DNA of 64,000 nucleotides from Mycobacterium sp. MYCO198283 (GTDB lineage: Bacteria > Actinomycetota > Actinomycetes > Mycobacteriales > Mycobacteriaceae), in assembly GCF_021213805.1 (NCBI RefSeq), contig NZ_JAJQJI010000007.1:124001-188000 (forward strand), given 5' to 3'. The notes below the pieces were generated by a model that was not told where the DNA came from, did no database searches, and saw only the letters and a list, made by a program, of their open reading frames with translations. This document shows positions 46,292 to 55,191 of the stretch, in pieces. Both the position numbers and the translations under genes were made by a program. Within the stretch, counting starts at the first letter, position 1. Each line of letters opens with the position of its first letter.

Positions 46292-47470
46292 TCAGTTACT
46301 TCTCGATTCGGTTATCGCTAGTTCTCGTTCGATGGCTTCGGTGAGTCGTTCGCGCACCGCGGGCACGGCGATCTTGGCGATGATCTCGTTGAAGAAACCG
46401 CGCACCACCAGGCGGCGGGCCTGCTCCTCGGGGATGCCGCGCGCCCGCAGGTAGAACAACTGCTCGTCGTCGAACCGCCCGGTGGCGCTGGCGTGCCCGG
46501 CGCCGACGATCTCGCCGGTCTCGATCTCGAGGTTCGGCACCGAGTCGGCGCGGGCGCCGTCGGTGAGCACCAGGTTGCGGTTCACCTCGAAGGTGTCGGT
46601 GCCGGTGGCCGCGGCGCGGATCAGCACGTCACCGATCCACACGGTGTGGGCGTCCGGCTTGTCCGACCCCGGGTCGCCCTGCAGCGCACCCTTGTACAGC
46701 ACGTCGGACTTGCAGTTCGGCTGCGAGTGGTCCACGAGCAGCCGCGACTCGAAGTGCTGGCCGTCGTCGGCGAAGTAGGTGCCGAGCAGCTTCACGTCGC
46801 CGCCGGGCGCGTCGAAGCGCACCGTCGCCGTGGTGCGCACGACGTCGCCGCCGAGGGTGACGTTGACATGCCCGAGCACCGCGTCCTTGCCGAGCCGCGC
46901 GTGGTGTGCGCTGACGTGCACCGTGTCGTCGGCCCAGTCGGCGATCCAGATGACCCCGAGGCCGGCCGCGTCGCCGACGATGATCTCGACGTTGTCGGCG
47001 TAGGTGCCGCTGCCGCGCAGGTCGACCACGACGATGGCGCGGGCCAGCTCCTCCACCCGGATCTGCAGATGCCCGTACCCGACGGCGCCCTCACCAGGTC
47101 CGGTGACGATGATCTCGATGGGCTCGGCCACCACGGTGTCGCGCGCCACCGTGACGACGGTCGCCTCGGTGAACGACGAGAACGCCTGCGCGGCAACGCG
47201 ATCAGCGGGCGCACCGGCCTCGCCGAGCCGCTCGTCGCCGCGCGCCACGGTCTCGACGGTGACGCCGGGACGCTCGGTGACCTCGACGGTCGCGTGGCCG
47301 CTGGCGGTGGCCGACCCGTCGTGCAGGCCGCGCAGCCGTCGCAGCGGCGTGAACCGCCACAGCTCGTCGCGGCCGCCCGGCACCTCGAACGCGTTGACGT
47401 CGAACGACGTGAACAGCTCGCCCTTGTTTTTGACGATCCCCTCGGCGGCCTCGGTCAGATGCTGGGTCAC
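46292..47470 (-). CDS. sufD: SUF scaffold protein SufD
   Basis: 392 residues. The beta-helix core contains 'HHARLGKDAVLGHVNVTLGGDVVRTTATVRFDAPGG' and 'LVDHSQPNCKSDVLYKGAL', with the C-terminal 'DEQLFYLRARGIPEEQARRLVVRGFFNEI' shared with SufB. It pairs with SufB as the site of cluster assembly. GTG at 47470 overlaps the sufB stop by one base (TAGTG). Corresponds to Rv1462. Confidence 0.96.
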   Translation of the reverse strand: MTQHLTEAAEGIVKNKGELFTSFDVNAFEVPGGRDELWRFTPLRRLRGLHDGSATASGHATVEVTERPGVTVETVARGDERLGEAGAPADRVAAQAFSSFTEATVVTVARDTVVAEPIEIIVTGPGEGAVGYGHLQIRVEELARAIVVVDLRGSGTYADNVEIIVGDAAGLGVIWIADWADDTVHVSAHHARLGKDAVLGHVNVTLGGDVVRTTATVRFDAPGGDVKLLGTYFADDGQHFESRLLVDHSQPNCKSDVLYKGALQGDPGSDKPDAHTVWIGDVLIRAAATGTDTFEVNRNLVLTDGARADSVPNLEIETGEIVGAGHASATGRFDDEQLFYLRARGIPEEQARRLVVRGFFNEIIAKIAVPAVRERLTEAIERELAITESRSN

Positions 47471-48915
47471 TAGCCGACCGCGCCTTCCATCTGCAGCTCG
47501 ATCAGCCGGTTGAGTTCCAGCGCGTACTCCATTGGGAGCTCCTTGGCGATGGGCTCGACGAAGCCGCGCACCACCATCGCCATGGCCTCGTCCTCGGTGA
47601 GACCGCGGCTCATCAGGTAGAACAGCTGGTCCTCGCTGACCTTGGACACGGTGGCCTCGTGGCCCATGGTCACGTCGTCCTCGCGGATGTCGACGTACGG
47701 GTAGGTGTCGGAGCGGCTGATGGTGTCGACCAGCAGCGCATCGCACTTCACGCTGGCGCGCGACCCGTGGGCGCCCTTGTTGACCTGCACCAGCCCGCGG
47801 TACGACGCCCGGCCGCCACCGCGCGCCACCGACTTCGACACGATGTTGCTCGACGTGTGGGGCGCCAGGTGCAACATCTTGGCGCCGGTGTCCTGGTGCT
47901 GGCCCTCGCCGGCGAACGCCACCGACAGCACTTCGCCCTTGGCGTGCTCACCGGTCATCCACACGGCCGGGTACTTCATGGTGACCTTGGACCCGATGTT
48001 GCCGTCGACCCACTCCATGGTGGCGCCGGCTTCGGCGCGCGCCCGCTTGGTCACCAGGTTGTAGACGTTGTTCGACCAGTTCTGGATGGTCGTGTAGCGG
48101 CAGCGGCCACCCGGCTTGACGATGATCTCGACCACCGCCGAGTGCAGCGAGTCGCTCTGGTAGATCGGCGCGGTGCAGCCCTCGACGTAGTGCACGTAGG
48201 CGTCCTCGTCGACGATGATCAGCGTCCGCTCGAACTGGCCCATGTTCTCGGTGTTGATGCGGAAGTAGGCCTGCAGCGGGATGTCGACGTGCACGCCCTT
48301 GGGCACGTAGATGAACGACCCGCCCGACCACACCGCGGTGTTGAGCGCCGAGAACTTGTTGTCGCCGGCCGGGATCACGGTGCCGAAGTACTGCTTGAAC
48401 AGCTCCGGGTGCTCCTTGAGCGCGGTGTCGGTGTCGAGGAAGATGACGCCCTGGGCCTCGAGATCCTCGCGGATGGAGTGGTAGACGACCTCGGACTCGT
48501 ACTGCGCGGCGACACCGGACACCAGCCGCTGCTTCTCGGCCTCCGGGATACCCAGCTTGTCGTAGGTGTTCTTGATGTCGGCGGGCAGATCGTCCCAGGT
48601 GGCGGCCTGCTTCTCACTCGAGCGCACGAAGTACTTGATGTTGTCGAAGTCGATGCCCTCGAGGTTGGAGCCCCAGTTCGGCATCGGCTTCTTGTCGAAG
48701 GTGCGCAGCGCCTTGAGGCGGGTCTGCAGCATCCATTCCGGCTCGTTCTTCTTCGCCGAGATGTCGCGCACCACCGCCTCGGACAGGCCGCGCCGCGCGC
48801 TGGCGCCCGCGACGTCGGAGTCGACCCAGCCGTAGCCGTAGCGGCCCAGCGACGCGATGGTCTCTTCCTGGCTGAGCGGTTCGCCGAGCTGGTGAACCTC
48901 GGGGGTGGTCGTCAT
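47470..48915 (-). CDS. sufB: SUF scaffold protein SufB, intein-free
   Basis: 481 residues. The family sequence runs without interruption: '[32 protein letters not shown]', '[23 protein letters not shown]', '[40 protein letters not shown]', '[35 protein letters not shown]'. M. tuberculosis SufB (Rv1461, 846 residues) carries an intein; here the coding length is that of the mature protein. The Cys of 'SVKCDALL' is the conserved cluster-site cysteine. ATG at 48915, 64 nt after sufR. Confidence 0.97.
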   Translation of the reverse strand: MTTTPEVHQLGEPLSQEETIASLGRYGYGWVDSDVAGASARRGLSEAVVRDISAKKNEPEWMLQTRLKALRTFDKKPMPNWGSNLEGIDFDNIKYFVRSSEKQAATWDDLPADIKNTYDKLGIPEAEKQRLVSGVAAQYESEVVYHSIREDLEAQGVIFLDTDTALKEHPELFKQYFGTVIPAGDNKFSALNTAVWSGGSFIYVPKGVHVDIPLQAYFRINTENMGQFERTLIIVDEDAYVHYVEGCTAPIYQSDSLHSAVVEIIVKPGGRCRYTTIQNWSNNVYNLVTKRARAEAGATMEWVDGNIGSKVTMKYPAVWMTGEHAKGEVLSVAFAGEGQHQDTGAKMLHLAPHTSSNIVSKSVARGGGRASYRGLVQVNKGAHGSRASVKCDALLVDTISRSDTYPYVDIREDDVTMGHEATVSKVSEDQLFYLMSRGLTEDEAMAMVVRGFVEPIAKELPMEYALELNRLIELQMEGAVG

Positions 48916-48979
48916 GTCGACGCTCCTTCTGGCATGTCGTAACGGGCCGGGTGCGGGCTGCGGCGCCGGCGGGCGGGGC

Positions 48980-49690
48980 TCATCGGTCCGACGTTGTCGG
49001 CGGGCTCAACGGCACGTGGGTGGTGCAGACGGGGTCACCGTTGACCAACGTTGCGAGCCGCTGCACGTGCGTGCCGAGCAGCTCACCCATCGCTTCTTTC
49101 TCAGCGTCGCAGAGCTCGGGAAATTCCTCGGCGACGTGCGAGACCGGACAGTGGTGCTGGCAGATCTGGACACCGGAGACCGGACCGCCGACCCGGGTGG
49201 TGGTGGTGACGTATCCGGCCCGCGAGAACGCCGCGGCGACCTGGTCGGCCGCGGCCTCCACGTCGCCGTCACCGGCCGGCGGGGTCACGCCGGTGAGGAT
49301 GCCCTCGACGCGGCGGCGGGCGAAGGTGCGCACCGCCTCCTCGCCACCGATCTCGCGCAACTGCCGTATCGCCGCGGCGGCGAGGTCGTCGTAGGCGTGT
49401 TCCAGCTTCGCACGGCCGCGGGAGGTCAGCCGATAGCGTTTGGCCGGTCGGCCGCGTCCGCTCTGCTGCCACGACGCCGGTGCGCTGGCCTCGGCGTCGC
49501 CCGCGTCGAGCAGCGCGTCGAGATGGCGGCGCACCCCGGCCGCCGACAAGCCCAGTCGCTCGCCGATCCGGCCGGCGGTGACGGGTCCGTCCTCGACGAG
49601 CAGCCGCACGATGGCGCGCCGGGTGTCGCCGTCCTGGGCAGCCGGAGCACCGCTGCGCACAGCGGTGTCGTCGGCCGGACGGATTTTCAC
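48980..49690 (-). CDS. sufR: Fe-S-sensing repressor SufR
   Basis: 236 residues. An N-terminal winged helix ('[37 protein letters not shown]', about 22-60) binds DNA; the C-terminal region has the cluster ligands '[28 protein letters not shown]' with three cysteines. It represses the suf operon and is released when the cluster is lost or reacts with NO. GTG at 49690 is chosen because it is part of the operator palindrome and has a -10-like CACACT 6 nt upstream; an in-frame start at 49741 would add 17 residues and place the operator inside the coding region. First gene of sufR-B-D-C-S-U-T. Confidence 0.94.
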   Translation of the reverse strand: MKIRPADDTAVRSGAPAAQDGDTRRAIVRLLVEDGPVTAGRIGERLGLSAAGVRRHLDALLDAGDAEASAPASWQQSGRGRPAKRYRLTSRGRAKLEHAYDDLAAAAIRQLREIGGEEAVRTFARRRVEGILTGVTPPAGDGDVEAAADQVAAAFSRAGYVTTTTRVGGPVSGVQICQHHCPVSHVAEEFPELCDAEKEAMGELLGTHVQRLATLVNGDPVCTTHVPLSPPTTSDR

Positions 49691-49701
49691 AACACCAGTG
49701 T
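49687..49701. promoter_or_regulatory. SufR operator
   Basis: On the minus strand ACACTggtgtTGTGA matches the reported mycobacterial SufR palindrome ACACT-N5-TGTGA exactly. It overlaps the -10-like CACACT and the GTG start of sufR, so bound SufR would block initiation of the whole operon. Confidence 0.88.
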
Positions 49702-49799
49702 GACGCAATTCGGTAGGCCGGTCCACCAAGGGCACCCTCACCGCGGTGTCGGTCTTCTCCCCGGCCGGCGGGGAACAGCGCTGCCATTACGCTGCTGGA

Positions 49800-51533
49800 A
49801 TGGCTGCCCGGCGCTGGTCTGTGGACACGGCCATCGCCCGCTGGCACGCCGACGAGCGAGCCGTGGGCTCGCCGCTCGACGACGCCGAGGTGGTGGCGCT
49901 GCGCCGCACCCGGCTGTTCGGCGGCGCCGGGACGGTGCTGATGGCCATCGGCGCGCTCGGCGCCGGCGCCCGGCCGGTGGTGCAGGACCCGACCTTCGGG
50001 GTCCGGCTGCTCAACCTGCCGTCGCGCATCCAGACCGTGTCGCTGACCATGACCACCACCGGCGCCGTGATGATGGCGCTGGCGTGGCTGATGCTGGGCC
50101 GCTTCGCGCTCGGCGACCGGCGCATGTCACGCAGCCAACTCGACCGGACGCTGCTGCTGTGGGTCATCCCGCTGCTCGTCGCCCCGCCGATGTACAGCAA
50201 GGACGTCTATTCCTACCTGGCGCAGAGCCAGATCGCCCATCTCGGGCTCGACCCGTACGTCGTCGGCCCCGCGCCGGGCCTCGGGCTCGACAGCGTGTTC
50301 ACCGCATCCGTGCCGAGCATGTGGCGCGAGACGCCCGCGCCGTACGGCCCGCTGTTCCTGTGGATCGGCGAGGGCATCTCCGCGATCACCGGCGACAACG
50401 TGGTGGCGGCGGTGCTGTGTCACCGGCTGGTCGTGCTGCTCGGGGTCGGGTTGATCGTGTGGGCGGTGCCGCGGCTGGCGCGCCGCTGCGGCGTGGCCGA
50501 GGTGAGCGCGCTGTGGCTCGGTGCGGCCAACCCGCTGCTGATCATGCATCTGGTCGCCGGCATCCACAACGAGGCGCTGATGTTGGGGTTGATGCTCGCC
50601 GGGACCGAGTTCGCGCTGCGCGGCATCGCCGCACCCGGATCGCTGCTGCCGCTGCCGCTGCGCCGGCCCGCGGGCTGGTCGCCACGGCTGGCCGCCGGCG
50701 CGCCGCTGGCGATGCTGCTGGCCGGGACCGTGCTGATCGCGATGTCCTCGCAGGTCAAACTGCCAGGGCTGCTGGCGCTCGGGTTCGTGGCGATGGCGCT
50801 GGCACGCCGCTGGGGGGCCGGAATCCTGGGATTCCTCGCCGCGGGCACGCTGCTGTCGGCGGTGTCGCTGGCGGTGATGGCGGTGATCGGCTGGGCCAGC
50901 GGCCTGGGCTTCGGATGGCTCTTCACGCTCGGCACGGCCAACGCCGTGCGGAGCTGGATGTCGCCGCCCACGCTGCTGGCGCTGGCGACGGGCCAGGTCG
51001 GCATCCTGCTCGGCCTCGGCGACCACACCACCGCCGTGTTGTCGCTGACCCGCGCGGTCGGCGTGCTGATCATCGCGGTGCTGGTGGGCTGGCTGCTGCT
51101 GGTGGTGCTGCGCGGCCGGCTGCATCCGGTCGGCGGGCTCGGTGTCGCGCTCGCCGTCACCATCATGCTGTTCCCGGTGGTGCAGCCGTGGTACCTGCTG
51201 TGGGCGATCATTCCGCTGGCCGCCTGGGCGACCCGGCCGGCGTTCCGCTCGGCGACCATCGTCGTCACCATCATCATCGGGGTGTTCGGGCCGACCGCCA
51301 ACGGCGACCGATTCGCGCTGTTCCAGATCGCGTTCGCCACGCTCGCGAGCACCGTGGCGGTCGCCATCCTGATGGCCGCGACGTGGCGCCGCCTGCCCTG
51401 GCGGTCGCTGCCCGACGCGGCGTCCGGCGGCGCCCACCTGCCCTCGGCGCCGCCGGCGGGCACCGGCCCGGATCCGTCACCGCAGCCGTCGAGCCGGGGC
51501 ACGGCCACCAGCGCCTACGCTGACACTCCGTGA
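49800..51533 (+). CDS. mptB: Alpha-(1->6)-mannopyranosyltransferase MptB (GT-C family)
   Basis: 577 residues with about 12 hydrophobic segments. GT-C membrane enzyme using polyprenyl-phosphomannose to build the lipomannan core. The periplasmic-loop region 'PPMYSKDVYSYLAQSQIAHLGLDPYVVGPAP' carries the acidic residue of the GT-C motif, and 'MWRETPAPYGPLFLWIGEGISAITG' follows as in MptB/MptA. 'LVAGIHNEALMLGLMLAG' and 'PVVQPWYLLWAIIPLAAW' are further family marks. ATG at 49800 has TACGCT (49788-49793) ending 6 nt upstream, a leaderless start. Corresponds to Rv1459c; its GTGA end is coupled to the ABC ATPase gene. Confidence 0.93.
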   Translation: MAARRWSVDTAIARWHADERAVGSPLDDAEVVALRRTRLFGGAGTVLMAIGALGAGARPVVQDPTFGVRLLNLPSRIQTVSLTMTTTGAVMMALAWLMLGRFALGDRRMSRSQLDRTLLLWVIPLLVAPPMYSKDVYSYLAQSQIAHLGLDPYVVGPAPGLGLDSVFTASVPSMWRETPAPYGPLFLWIGEGISAITGDNVVAAVLCHRLVVLLGVGLIVWAVPRLARRCGVAEVSALWLGAANPLLIMHLVAGIHNEALMLGLMLAGTEFALRGIAAPGSLLPLPLRRPAGWSPRLAAGAPLAMLLAGTVLIAMSSQVKLPGLLALGFVAMALARRWGAGILGFLAAGTLLSAVSLAVMAVIGWASGLGFGWLFTLGTANAVRSWMSPPTLLALATGQVGILLGLGDHTTAVLSLTRAVGVLIIAVLVGWLLLVVLRGRLHPVGGLGVALAVTIMLFPVVQPWYLLWAIIPLAAWATRPAFRSATIVVTIIIGVFGPTANGDRFALFQIAFATLASTVAVAILMAATWRRLPWRSLPDAASGGAHLPSAPPAGTGPDPSPQPSSRGTATSAYADTP

Positions 51534-52459
51534 GCCCGGTCGAGACCCTCCCCGTGCGGATGCGCGGCGTGAGCAAGCGCTACGGCCGGATCACCGCCGT
51601 CGAAGACCTCGACCTGGAGGTGCACCGCGCCGAGGTGCTCGCGCTGCTGGGACCCAACGGCGCGGGCAAGACCACCACCGTCGAAATGTGCGAGGGCTTC
51701 GTGCGGCCCGACGCCGGGACCATCGAGGTGCTCGGGCTCGACCCGGTCGCCGACAACGCCCGCGTCCGGTCCCGCATCGGGGTGATGCTGCAGGGCGGCG
51801 GCGGCTATCCGGCCGCCCGCGCCGGCGAGATGCTCACGCTGGTGGCGGCCTATGCGGCCAACCCGCTCGACCCGCAGTGGCTGCTCGACACGCTCGGGCT
51901 CGCCGACGTCGCCCGCACCACCTACCGCCGGCTCTCCGGCGGCCAGCAGCAGCGGCTGGCGCTGGCGTGCGCGCTGGTGGGCCGCCCGGAGCTGGTGTTT
52001 CTCGACGAGCCGACAGCCGGCATGGACGCCCAGGCGCGGCTGGTGGTGTGGGAGCTGATCGACGGGCTGCGCCGCGACGGGGTGTCGGTGGTCCTCACCA
52101 CGCACTACCTCGCCGAAGCCGAGGAGCTCGCCGACCGCCTCGTCATCATCGACCACGGCAGGACCGTCGCGGCCGGCACACCCGCCGAGCTGACCCGCAA
52201 CGGCGCCGAGAACCAGCTGCGGTTCAGCGCACCGCCGCGGCTCGACCTGTCGCTGCTGGCGTCCGCCCTGCCCGAGGGTTACCGCGCCACCGAGCCCACC
52301 CCCGGGCAGTACCTGATCGAGGGCCACGTCGACCCGCAGGTGCTGGCCACCGTCACCGCGTGGTGCGCCCGGCTCGACGTGCTCGCCACCGACCTGCGGG
52401 TGGAGCAGCGCAGCCTCGAGGACGTCTTCCTCGACCTCACCGGCAGGGAGATGCGATGA
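51530..52459 (+). CDS. ABC transporter ATP-binding protein
   Basis: 309 residues. Walker A 'LGPNGAGKTTTVEMCEGF' near residue 40, signature 'LSGGQQQRLALACALV', Walker B 'ELVFLDEPTAGMDAQAR', then the H-loop in 'VLTTHYLAEAEELADRL'. The C-terminal region of about 80 residues resembles DrrA-type exporters. With the permease encoded next it forms an ABC-2 type exporter; the substrate cannot be read. GTG at 51530 overlaps the mptB stop (GTGA). Corresponds to Rv1458c. Confidence 0.93.
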   Translation: MSPVETLPVRMRGVSKRYGRITAVEDLDLEVHRAEVLALLGPNGAGKTTTVEMCEGFVRPDAGTIEVLGLDPVADNARVRSRIGVMLQGGGGYPAARAGEMLTLVAAYAANPLDPQWLLDTLGLADVARTTYRRLSGGQQQRLALACALVGRPELVFLDEPTAGMDAQARLVVWELIDGLRRDGVSVVLTTHYLAEAEELADRLVIIDHGRTVAAGTPAELTRNGAENQLRFSAPPRLDLSLLASALPEGYRATEPTPGQYLIEGHVDPQVLATVTAWCARLDVLATDLRVEQRSLEDVFLDLTGREMR

Positions 52460-53250
52460 CCCGACCGCAGCGGCCGACCGCGCTGTTCGCGCCGGGCACC
52501 TTCGCGCCCGATCCGCGCCCGAACACCGTCGCGCGCATGCTGGCCGCGCAGTTCTCGCTGGAGCTGCGGCTGCTGCTGCGCAACGGTGAGCAGCTGCTGC
52601 TCACGCTGTTCATCCCGGTGACGCTGCTCGTCGGCCTGACGCTGCTGCCCCTCGGCGACGTCGGGGACGACCGAGCGGCCGTCTTCGTCCCCGCGATCAT
52701 GGCGCTGGCGGTGATCTCGACGGCCTTCACCGGCCAGGCCATCGCGGTGGCGTTCGATCGCCGCTACGGCGCGCTGAAACGGCTGGGCGCCACGGCGCTG
52801 CCGGTGTGGGGCATCATCGCCGGCAAGTCGATGGCCGTGGTCACCGTGGTGTTCCTGCAGGCGATGGTGCTCGGCGCGATCGGCGCGGCGCTCGGCTGGC
52901 GGCCGGCCGTCGGCGGGCTGCTGCTCGGCGCGGCGGTCATCGCGCTCGGCACGGCCGGGTTCGCCGCCCTGGGCCTGCTGCTGGGCGGCACGCTGCGGGC
53001 GGAGATCGTGCTGGCCGTCGCCAACCTGCTGTGGTTCGTCTTCGCCGGCCTCGGCGCGCTGACCGTCGAGACCGCCTCGGTGCCCGGTCCGGTCGCGTTC
53101 ATCGCCCGGCTGACCCCGTCGGGCGCGCTGACCGAAGCGCTGTCGCAGGCCATGGCGCTGTCGGTCGACTGGTTCGGCCTGGCGGTGCTGGCGGTGTGGG
53201 GCGCGGCGGCCGCGCTGTGCGCGTTGCGCTGGTTCCGTTTCACGTCCTGA
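52456..53250 (+). CDS. ABC-2 type transporter permease
   Basis: 264 residues with six hydrophobic segments: 'LLLTLFIPVTLLVGLTLLP', 'VPAIMALAVISTAFTGQAIAVAFDRRYG', and four more to the C-terminus. 'FDRRYGALKRLGATALPVWGIIAGKSMAV' is typical of ABC-2 permeases. ATG at 52456 forms an ATGA overlap with the ATPase gene, so the two subunits are translated together. Corresponds to Rv1457c. In mycobacteria this pair sits beside ctaA, so a link to cytochrome oxidase or heme handling is possible but unproven. Confidence 0.9.
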   Translation: MTRPQRPTALFAPGTFAPDPRPNTVARMLAAQFSLELRLLLRNGEQLLLTLFIPVTLLVGLTLLPLGDVGDDRAAVFVPAIMALAVISTAFTGQAIAVAFDRRYGALKRLGATALPVWGIIAGKSMAVVTVVFLQAMVLGAIGAALGWRPAVGGLLLGAAVIALGTAGFAALGLLLGGTLRAEIVLAVANLLWFVFAGLGALTVETASVPGPVAFIARLTPSGALTEALSQAMALSVDWFGLAVLAVWGAAAALCALRWFRFTS

Positions 53251-53272
53251 CGCGGGCACCCGGGCGATCGGT

Positions 53273-53310
53273 ACTACGGCGCGTAGTGGAGTGTGCTCTA
53301 CGATCGGGCC
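53273..53310 (+). promoter_or_regulatory. ctaA promoter with ACTAC-N5-GTAGT palindrome
   Basis: ACTACggcgcGTAGT (53273-53287) lies over the -35 region, and the -10 box TACGAT (53299-53304) ends 6 nt before the GTG at 53311. No regulator is known to me for this palindrome. A looser, longer-spaced version (ACTAC...GTAG) appears between ctaB and tkt. Confidence 0.5.
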
Positions 53311-54303
53311 GTGGGTGTGGTGCGGCTTTTCCTCCGGCTGGTGGACCTGCTGCCGCTGCCCAGCCTGCGGGTGCAGCGCCTGATCGCGGCGGCCGTGGTG
53401 CTGACGCAGGGCGGCATCGCGGTCACCGGCGCGATCGTGCGGGTCACCGCGTCGGGCCTGGGCTGCCCCACCTGGCCGCAGTGCTTCCCGGGCAGCTTCA
53501 CCCCCGTGCCACACGCCGAGGTGCCCGTCGTCCACCAGGCCGTCGAATTCGGCAACCGGCTCATCACCTTCGCCGTCGTGATCACCGCCGCGCTGGCCGT
53601 GCTGGCGGTCATCCGCGCCCGGCGCCGGCGCGAGGTGCTCGTCTACGCCTGGCTGATGCCGGCCTCGACGGTGGTGCAGGCGGTGATCGGCGGCATCACC
53701 GTGCTGACCGGGCTGCTGTGGTGGACCGTCGCGATCCACCTGCTGGCGTCGATGCTGATGGTGTGGCTCGCCGTGCTGCTGTTCGTCAAGGTCGGTGAGC
53801 CCGACGACGGGGTCCGGGTCCGGGCGGTGCCGGCACCGCTGCGCTGGTTGACCGCCCTCGCGGGGGTGGGCCTGGCCGCCGTGCTGACCGCCGGCACGCT
53901 CGTGACCGCCGCCGGCCCCCACGCCGGCGACAAGAGCCCCGATCGGACCGTGCCCCGGCTGCAGATCGACATCCCGACGCTGGTGCACGCGCACTCGACG
54001 CTGCTGGTCGGCTACCTGGCGCTGTTGGTGGGCCTCGGCTTCGCGCTGGTGGCCGTGCGCGCCCCCCGGCCCGTGCTGCGGCGGCTCGTCGTGCTGGTCG
54101 TCGCGGTGGTCGCCCAGGCGCTGGTCGGCGTCGCGCAGTACGTCAACGACGTCCCGGCAACGCTGGTCGCCCTGCATGTGGCGGGCGCGGCGATCTGCAC
54201 CGGCGCCACCGCGGCGCTATGGGCGGCGATGCGACAGCGGACCGAGCCCGAGGCGGTCGAGCGCGGACTCGACGCACCGCGCGAATCGGCCCTCCTGCCG
54301 TAG
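53311..54303 (+). CDS. ctaA: Heme A synthase CtaA
   Basis: 330 residues, eight transmembrane helices. Oxidises heme O to heme A for the aa3-type cytochrome c oxidase. The paired cysteines of the extracytoplasmic loop are in 'ASGLGCPTWPQCFPGSF', and the heme-ligand histidines fall in 'VVHQAVEFGNRL', 'WTVAIHLLASML', 'LVHAHSTLLVG' and 'LVALHVAGA'. GTG at 53311 (VGVVRLFLRLVDLLP) is chosen because TACGAT ends 6 nt upstream; a GTG at 53293 would sit inside the promoter. The 3' end overlaps the opposite-strand ATP-grasp gene by 87 nt. Corresponds to Rv1456c. Confidence 0.95.
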   Translation: MGVVRLFLRLVDLLPLPSLRVQRLIAAAVVLTQGGIAVTGAIVRVTASGLGCPTWPQCFPGSFTPVPHAEVPVVHQAVEFGNRLITFAVVITAALAVLAVIRARRRREVLVYAWLMPASTVVQAVIGGITVLTGLLWWTVAIHLLASMLMVWLAVLLFVKVGEPDDGVRVRAVPAPLRWLTALAGVGLAAVLTAGTLVTAAGPHAGDKSPDRTVPRLQIDIPTLVHAHSTLLVGYLALLVGLGFALVAVRAPRPVLRRLVVLVVAVVAQALVGVAQYVNDVPATLVALHVAGAAICTGATAALWAAMRQRTEPEAVERGLDAPRESALLP

Positions 54304-55161
54304 CCGCGTGGTCTCGTCGAGCTGCGACCACCCCAGCGACGGCTCCACGAGCTCGAGCTCGAGTACCCGGACGTCGGCCGCGCCACCGATGACGTCGACC
54401 CGCGCGTAGAGCAAGTCCGTGACGGCGATGCCCAGGTGGTCGGCGGCCGCCTGCAGCGCCGCGTGCCCGACGTCCCACGCCGCGAAGTCCGGTTCGGCCG
54501 CCGAGAGGCTTTCCGCCGCAAAGGTGCCCGACGGGTCGACATCGGGCGCCGCGCCCCCCGGCGGCAGGATCGCGGCCTTGCCGAACGCGTGCGACGCCTC
54601 GCCGCCCAGGAACACCAGCGCCGTCTCGCCGTCGCTGTCGACGCGGGCGTCGTACGGCTGCACGACGACCGCGCGGCCCTGCTGCTGCAGCGCGGCGGCG
54701 TGCGCGGCGGCCGCGCCCTGGTCGGTGAGCCGGCGCGCCCCGACGGATCCGGCGCCGACGGCGGGCTTGACCACCACCTCCCCCGGCGCCTCGAACCGCA
54801 GCGCGTCGTCGGGTCCGAACACCGCCGTGGGAATCGTGGGCACCCCGGCGGCCGCAAGGTCGAGCAGATAGCGCTTGTCGGTGTTCCACGTGACCACCGG
54901 CGCGGGGTTGAGCAGCGCCGGCACGCTGTTGGCCCAGGCGGTGAACTCGTCGAGCCGGTCGATGTAATCCCATGTCGCACGCAGGATCACCAGGTCGGCC
55001 GCCGTGGTGTCGGGGTCGTCCCAGGACAGCCAGCGCGCGTGCAGCCCGCGGTGACGCAGCGCGGGCACCAGGCCGGCGTCGTCGCCGTCGCCGCTGACCA
55101 GTTGCGGGCAGCCCGCCAGCACGATCCGCGGATGGAACACGTCGGGCCGCAACAGGTTCAT
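54217..55161 (-). CDS. ATP-grasp domain protein (Rv1455-like)
   Basis: 314 residues. The N-terminal part ('AGCPQLVSGDGDDAGLVPALRHRGLHARWLSWDDP') resembles the pre-ATP-grasp domain. The ATP-grasp core shows 'NTDKRYLLDLAAAGVPTIPTAVFGPDD', 'GEVVVKPAVGAGSVGARRL', 'VVVQPYDARVDSDGETALVFLGGEASHAF' and the metal-binding 'YARVDVIGGAADVRVLELELVEPSLG'. Proteins of this group ligate carboxylates to amines or thiols; glutathione-synthetase-like and D-Ala-D-Ala ligase-like are common labels, but the substrate cannot be read. ATG at 55161, with GAGG about 6 nt upstream. Its 3' end overlaps ctaA by 87 nt. Confidence 0.85.
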   Translation of the reverse strand: MNLLRPDVFHPRIVLAGCPQLVSGDGDDAGLVPALRHRGLHARWLSWDDPDTTAADLVILRATWDYIDRLDEFTAWANSVPALLNPAPVVTWNTDKRYLLDLAAAGVPTIPTAVFGPDDALRFEAPGEVVVKPAVGAGSVGARRLTDQGAAAAHAAALQQQGRAVVVQPYDARVDSDGETALVFLGGEASHAFGKAAILPPGGAAPDVDPSGTFAAESLSAAEPDFAAWDVGHAALQAAADHLGIAVTDLLYARVDVIGGAADVRVLELELVEPSLGWSQLDETTRLRQEGRFARCVESALDRLGLGPLSHRRP

Positions 55162-55191
55162 GACCACCTCACGAGAGGGAATAGTAGAGGC

